Source of the DNA: an uncultured Oscillospiraceae bacterium
GTDB taxonomy: Bacteria; Bacillota; Clostridia; Oscillospirales; Oscillospiraceae
DNA: 7,337 nt
Assembly (NCBI GenBank): GCA_900751035.1
Contig: CAADSF010000255.1
Span: forward strand, 1-7,337
Direction: 5' to 3'
Shown here: one piece after another, positions 6,019 to 7,337 of the stretch
Layout of the letters: the number at the start of each line of letters is the position of its first letter
Numbering within the stretch: the stretch's first letter is position 1
Program-made: the position numbers and the translations under genes
Notes under the pieces: model-generated
What the model was told of the DNA's origin: nothing
Database searches by the model: none
The model's input: the letters and a program-made list of their open reading frames with translations, nothing else

Positions 6019-6057
6019 GTATTGTATCATACTTTTTTCTATTTTGGAACACAATAC
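6019..6057. promoter_or_regulatory. Widely spaced inverted repeat in the divergent promoter region
   Basis: GTATTGT (6019-6025) and ACAATAC (6051-6057) form a perfect 7-bp inverted repeat with a 25-nt spacer. The arms flank and partly overlap the minus-strand promoter between the operon and the plus-strand small-protein gene. It could be a paired operator for a dimeric regulator. The arms are AT-rich and short, so chance is possible. Confidence 0.35.
6026..6054 (-). promoter_or_regulatory. Promoter of the glycyl-radical-enzyme operon
   Basis: Read on the minus strand, a -35 TTGTGT (6054-6049) and a -10 TATGAT (6031-6026) are separated by 17 bp. The start of transcription would fall near 6019, giving a 20-nt leader that holds the ribosome binding site of the DUF3006-like gene. 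The match to sigma-A consensus is fair. Confidence 0.6.
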
Positions 6058-6078
6058 TCGCAGAAGGAGGAGATGTAT

Positions 6079-6510
6079 ATGAACGAAGATACCCTGCATC
6101 TGCTGTCGGAGTGCGCGGCGGGGACGGATATGGCCATCCGCTCGCTGGAGGATGTGCTGAAAAACAGTGCGGAGGGCCCGCTGCAGAAGCGCCTGCTTGA
6201 CAGCAAGCGCCAGCACGAGCAGCTTGCCGCACAGGCGGAGGACCGGCTGCGCCGTCAGGGCAAGGAGCCGAAGCGCGCAGACCCGGCGGCACGCGCCATG
6301 TCGTGCCTGAAGACGCAGGCAATGCTTTCCATGAAGCCCGGCGACGCGACGACCGCCGATCTCATCTCGACCGGCTGCTCCATGGGCATCAAATCGCTCG
6401 CCCGCTACTGCAACCAGTACCCCACAGCGGACGAGGACGCGCGGGGCCTCGCCCAGTCGCTCATCCGGCTGGAAGACCAGCTGGTCAAGGACATGCGGCC
6501 GTATCTGTAA
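6079..6510 (+). CDS. Small helical, probably ferritin-like (DUF2383-type) protein
   Basis: This 143-residue, mostly helical protein of uncertain function has no signal peptide or membrane segment. It begins 'MNEDTLHLLSECAAGTDMAI', has long amphipathic helices such as 'KRLLDSKRQHEQLAAQAEDRL', a middle 'TTADLISTGCSMGIKSLARY', and ends 'LIRLEDQLVKDMRPYL'. This layout matches a family of four-helix-bundle proteins common in Clostridia and related to DUF2383/ferritin-like proteins. The fold assignment is by pattern, and no di-iron ExxH pair is obvious. Four Cys (12, 76, 100, 111) are present. I chose the ATG at 6079 because AAGGAGGAG lies just upstream. An ATG at 6073 and a TTG at 6022 are open in frame but badly placed. 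It is transcribed away from the glycyl radical operon. No clear promoter of its own could be picked out in 6003-6060. Confidence 0.7.
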   Translation: MNEDTLHLLSECAAGTDMAIRSLEDVLKNSAEGPLQKRLLDSKRQHEQLAAQAEDRLRRQGKEPKRADPAARAMSCLKTQAMLSMKPGDATTADLISTGCSMGIKSLARYCNQYPTADEDARGLAQSLIRLEDQLVKDMRPYL

Positions 6511-6552
6511 CCGAACCTTGGGGCGGGCGATTGCTGCGCACAAAATTTTTAT

Positions 6553-6581
6553 TTGTCAACCCGCCGATTTTGGTGTATAAT
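6553..6581 (+). promoter_or_regulatory. Sigma-A promoter of the cytidylate-kinase-like gene
   Basis: The -35 TTGTCA (6553-6558) and a perfect -10 TATAAT (6576-6581) are separated by exactly 17 bp. Transcription would start near 6588, about 23 nt before the ATG. This is the best promoter in the window and shows that the kinase gene is expressed independently of the gene before it. Confidence 0.88.
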
Positions 6582-6595
6582 GAAGCCACCAAAAT
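6567..6595. promoter_or_regulatory. Perfect inverted repeat around the -10 box, candidate operator
   Basis: ATTTTGGTG (6567-6575) and CACCAAAAT (6587-6595) form a perfect 9-bp inverted repeat with an 11-nt spacer that contains the whole TATAAT box. The half-site centres are 20 bp apart, about two helical turns, which suits a dimeric repressor blocking RNA polymerase. A related CACAAAAT lies at 6539-6546, just upstream of the -35. The regulator is not identified. Confidence 0.6.
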
Positions 6596-6610
6596 AAAGG
6601 GGGAGTTCCT

Positions 6611-7219
6611 ATGACAAATAAGGTCATCACCATCAGCCGCCAGTTTGGCAGCGGCGGACGAAGCATCGGCAAGGCGGTGGCCGAGAAGCTCGGCATCCCC
6701 TATTATGACAAGGAGCTGGTCGACAAGGTCGCCAAGGAAAGCGGCTTCTCGCATGAGTTCATCGAGGAGATCGGCGAATACGCCTCTGTTACCAGCAGCT
6801 TCCTGTTTAATATTGCCGTCTCCTCGCACCCGATGGGCCTGGTCGATACCATGTCCGTGTCGGATAAGCTCTATGTCTGCCAGACGAACGTCATCCGCGA
6901 TCTTGCCAGCAAGGGTCCGTGCGTCATTGTCGGCCGCTGCGCCGATTTCATCCTGAAGGACCAGCCGGACTGCCTGCACATTTTCATCCACTCCGACATG
7001 GCCCACCGCGCTGCCCGCGTGCGCGAGCGCTACGGCGAGACGAGCAAGCCCATGGAAAAGCGCCTGCAGGAAAAGGACAGCAAGCGCAAGGTCTATTACA
7101 AGCACTACACCAACCGCAACTGGGGCGAGGCCGAGAATTACGACGTCTGCCTCGACAGCGGCACGCTCGGCGTCGACAAATGCGTCGAGATCGTCTGCGA
7201 TATCGCGCAGATGAAATAA
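6611..7219 (+). CDS. Cytidylate-kinase-like family protein
   Basis: This 202-residue P-loop kinase belongs to the cytidylate_kin2-type family, common in Clostridia and distinct from the housekeeping Cmk. The N-terminal strand and P-loop is 'ITISRQFGSGGRSIGKAVAE' (6-25). It is followed by 'GIPYYDKELVDKVAKESG' (28-45), the strand 'PCVIVGRCADFIL' (103-115), an Arg-rich stretch 'RAARVRERYG' (133-142), and the lid-like 'DSKRKVYYKHYTNRNWG' (156-172). Length is normal. It is cytoplasmic. The family is assumed to phosphorylate a nucleotide or related small molecule, but its substrate is mostly unproven. GGGGGAG lies 7 nt before the ATG. A strong own promoter lies upstream, with an operator-like inverted repeat. 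Its TAA is immediately followed by the right-hand repeat, with no space for a normal terminator. Confidence 0.9.
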   Translation: MTNKVITISRQFGSGGRSIGKAVAEKLGIPYYDKELVDKVAKESGFSHEFIEEIGEYASVTSSFLFNIAVSSHPMGLVDTMSVSDKLYVCQTNVIRDLASKGPCVIVGRCADFILKDQPDCLHIFIHSDMAHRAARVRERYGETSKPMEKRLQEKDSKRKVYYKHYTNRNWGEAENYDVCLDSGTLGVDKCVEIVCDIAQMK

Positions 7220-7291
7220 TTAAGGCAACACCGCACAATTCGGCAAGCTGATTCAGCGAGAGATTTTCGTCAAGTCAAGGTTTGAAAAGTG
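7220..7291 (+). repeat. Right copy of the terminal inverted repeat
   Basis: This copy is the inverse of positions 1-73, with one base missing in a T-run. It begins TTAAGGCAACACCGC directly after the kinase stop codon. The sequence continues past 7291 into a palindrome (7279-7326) and out of the window, so the full element is longer than the shared part. Confidence 0.9.
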
Positions 7292-7326
7292 AAGGAATAC
7301 TGTATGTATTTCGAACTTTTCAAACC
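7279..7326. repeat. Long imperfect palindrome at the outer edge of the right repeat
   Basis: GGTTTGAAAAGT (7279-7290) pairs perfectly with ACTTTTCAAACC (7315-7326). Inside the 24-nt loop, AATAC and GTATT can form a second 5-bp stem. Such a hairpin is typical of palindromic non-coding repeats. The left copy starts in the same motif (CACTTTTCAAACC), so the palindrome may be the centre of the element. There is no T-run, so it is not a standard terminator. Confidence 0.7.
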
Positions 7327-7337
7327 GCAGAATTGGC

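Noticed and set aside
6022..6078. N-terminal extension of the helical protein from a TTG at 6022
   Set aside because: It would translate through the promoter of the divergent operon and the AAGGAGGAG ribosome site. The ATG at 6079 is correctly placed.
1..7337. Composite transposon or CRISPR array
   Set aside because: No transposase, integrase or regularly spaced direct repeats were seen. The end repeats are short and non-coding.

Overview
The window looks like a piece of a gut-type, anaerobic, moderately GC-rich Firmicute of the class Clostridia (Oscillospiraceae/Ruminococcaceae-like). The evidence is strong AGGAGG-type ribosome binding sites, classic sigma-A promoters, an oxygen-sensitive glycyl radical enzyme, and remnants of YesM/YesN-type sugar sensing. 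The species cannot be fixed from the sequence alone.

Layout. Positions 1-73 and 7220-7291 are near-identical inverted copies of one repeat. The right copy runs on into a long imperfect palindrome, and both reach towards the window ends. Positions 74-2253 are a graveyard. On the minus strand lies a broken two-component gene: a YesM-type histidine kinase catalytic part, a frameshift, then a transmembrane segment apparently fused to a YesN-like regulator fragment with an internal stop. It is followed by a good minus-strand terminator (211-248). Head to head with it on the plus strand is the last ~78 codons of a RhaS/LsrB-type sugar-binding protein, and further on an unrecognised 3' coding remnant and two strong terminator hairpins.

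Positions 2254-5999 hold an intact minus-strand operon of five genes, in transcription order: a short DUF3006-like protein, a Dabb (A/B barrel) protein, a compact 687-residue glycyl radical enzyme of unknown substrate, L-ribulose-5-phosphate 4-epimerase (AraD), and a UPF0303/heme-degrading-domain-like protein. It has a promoter just upstream and a hairpin terminator downstream. Gene spacing is tight (ATGA overlap, 38 nt, 24 nt, 14-nt overlap), so co-transcription is very likely. AraD keeps every E. coli metal and catalytic residue at the same numbering. The glycyl radical enzyme keeps the thiyl Cys, the CxE glutamate and the C-terminal Gly loop. No radical-SAM activating enzyme, sugar kinase or transporter lies in the window, so the pathway is incomplete here.

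Positions 6079-7219 hold two plus-strand genes: a helical, probably ferritin-like (DUF2383-type) small protein and a cytidylate-kinase-like P-loop kinase. The kinase promoter carries a perfect 9-bp inverted repeat around its -10 box. The kinase stop codon directly abuts the right-hand repeat.

Most interesting is the operon linking an uncharacterised glycyl radical enzyme to AraD, Dabb and UPF0303 proteins. It may be an undescribed anaerobic route that feeds a sugar-like substrate towards the pentose phosphate pool. That function is inference from neighbours only.
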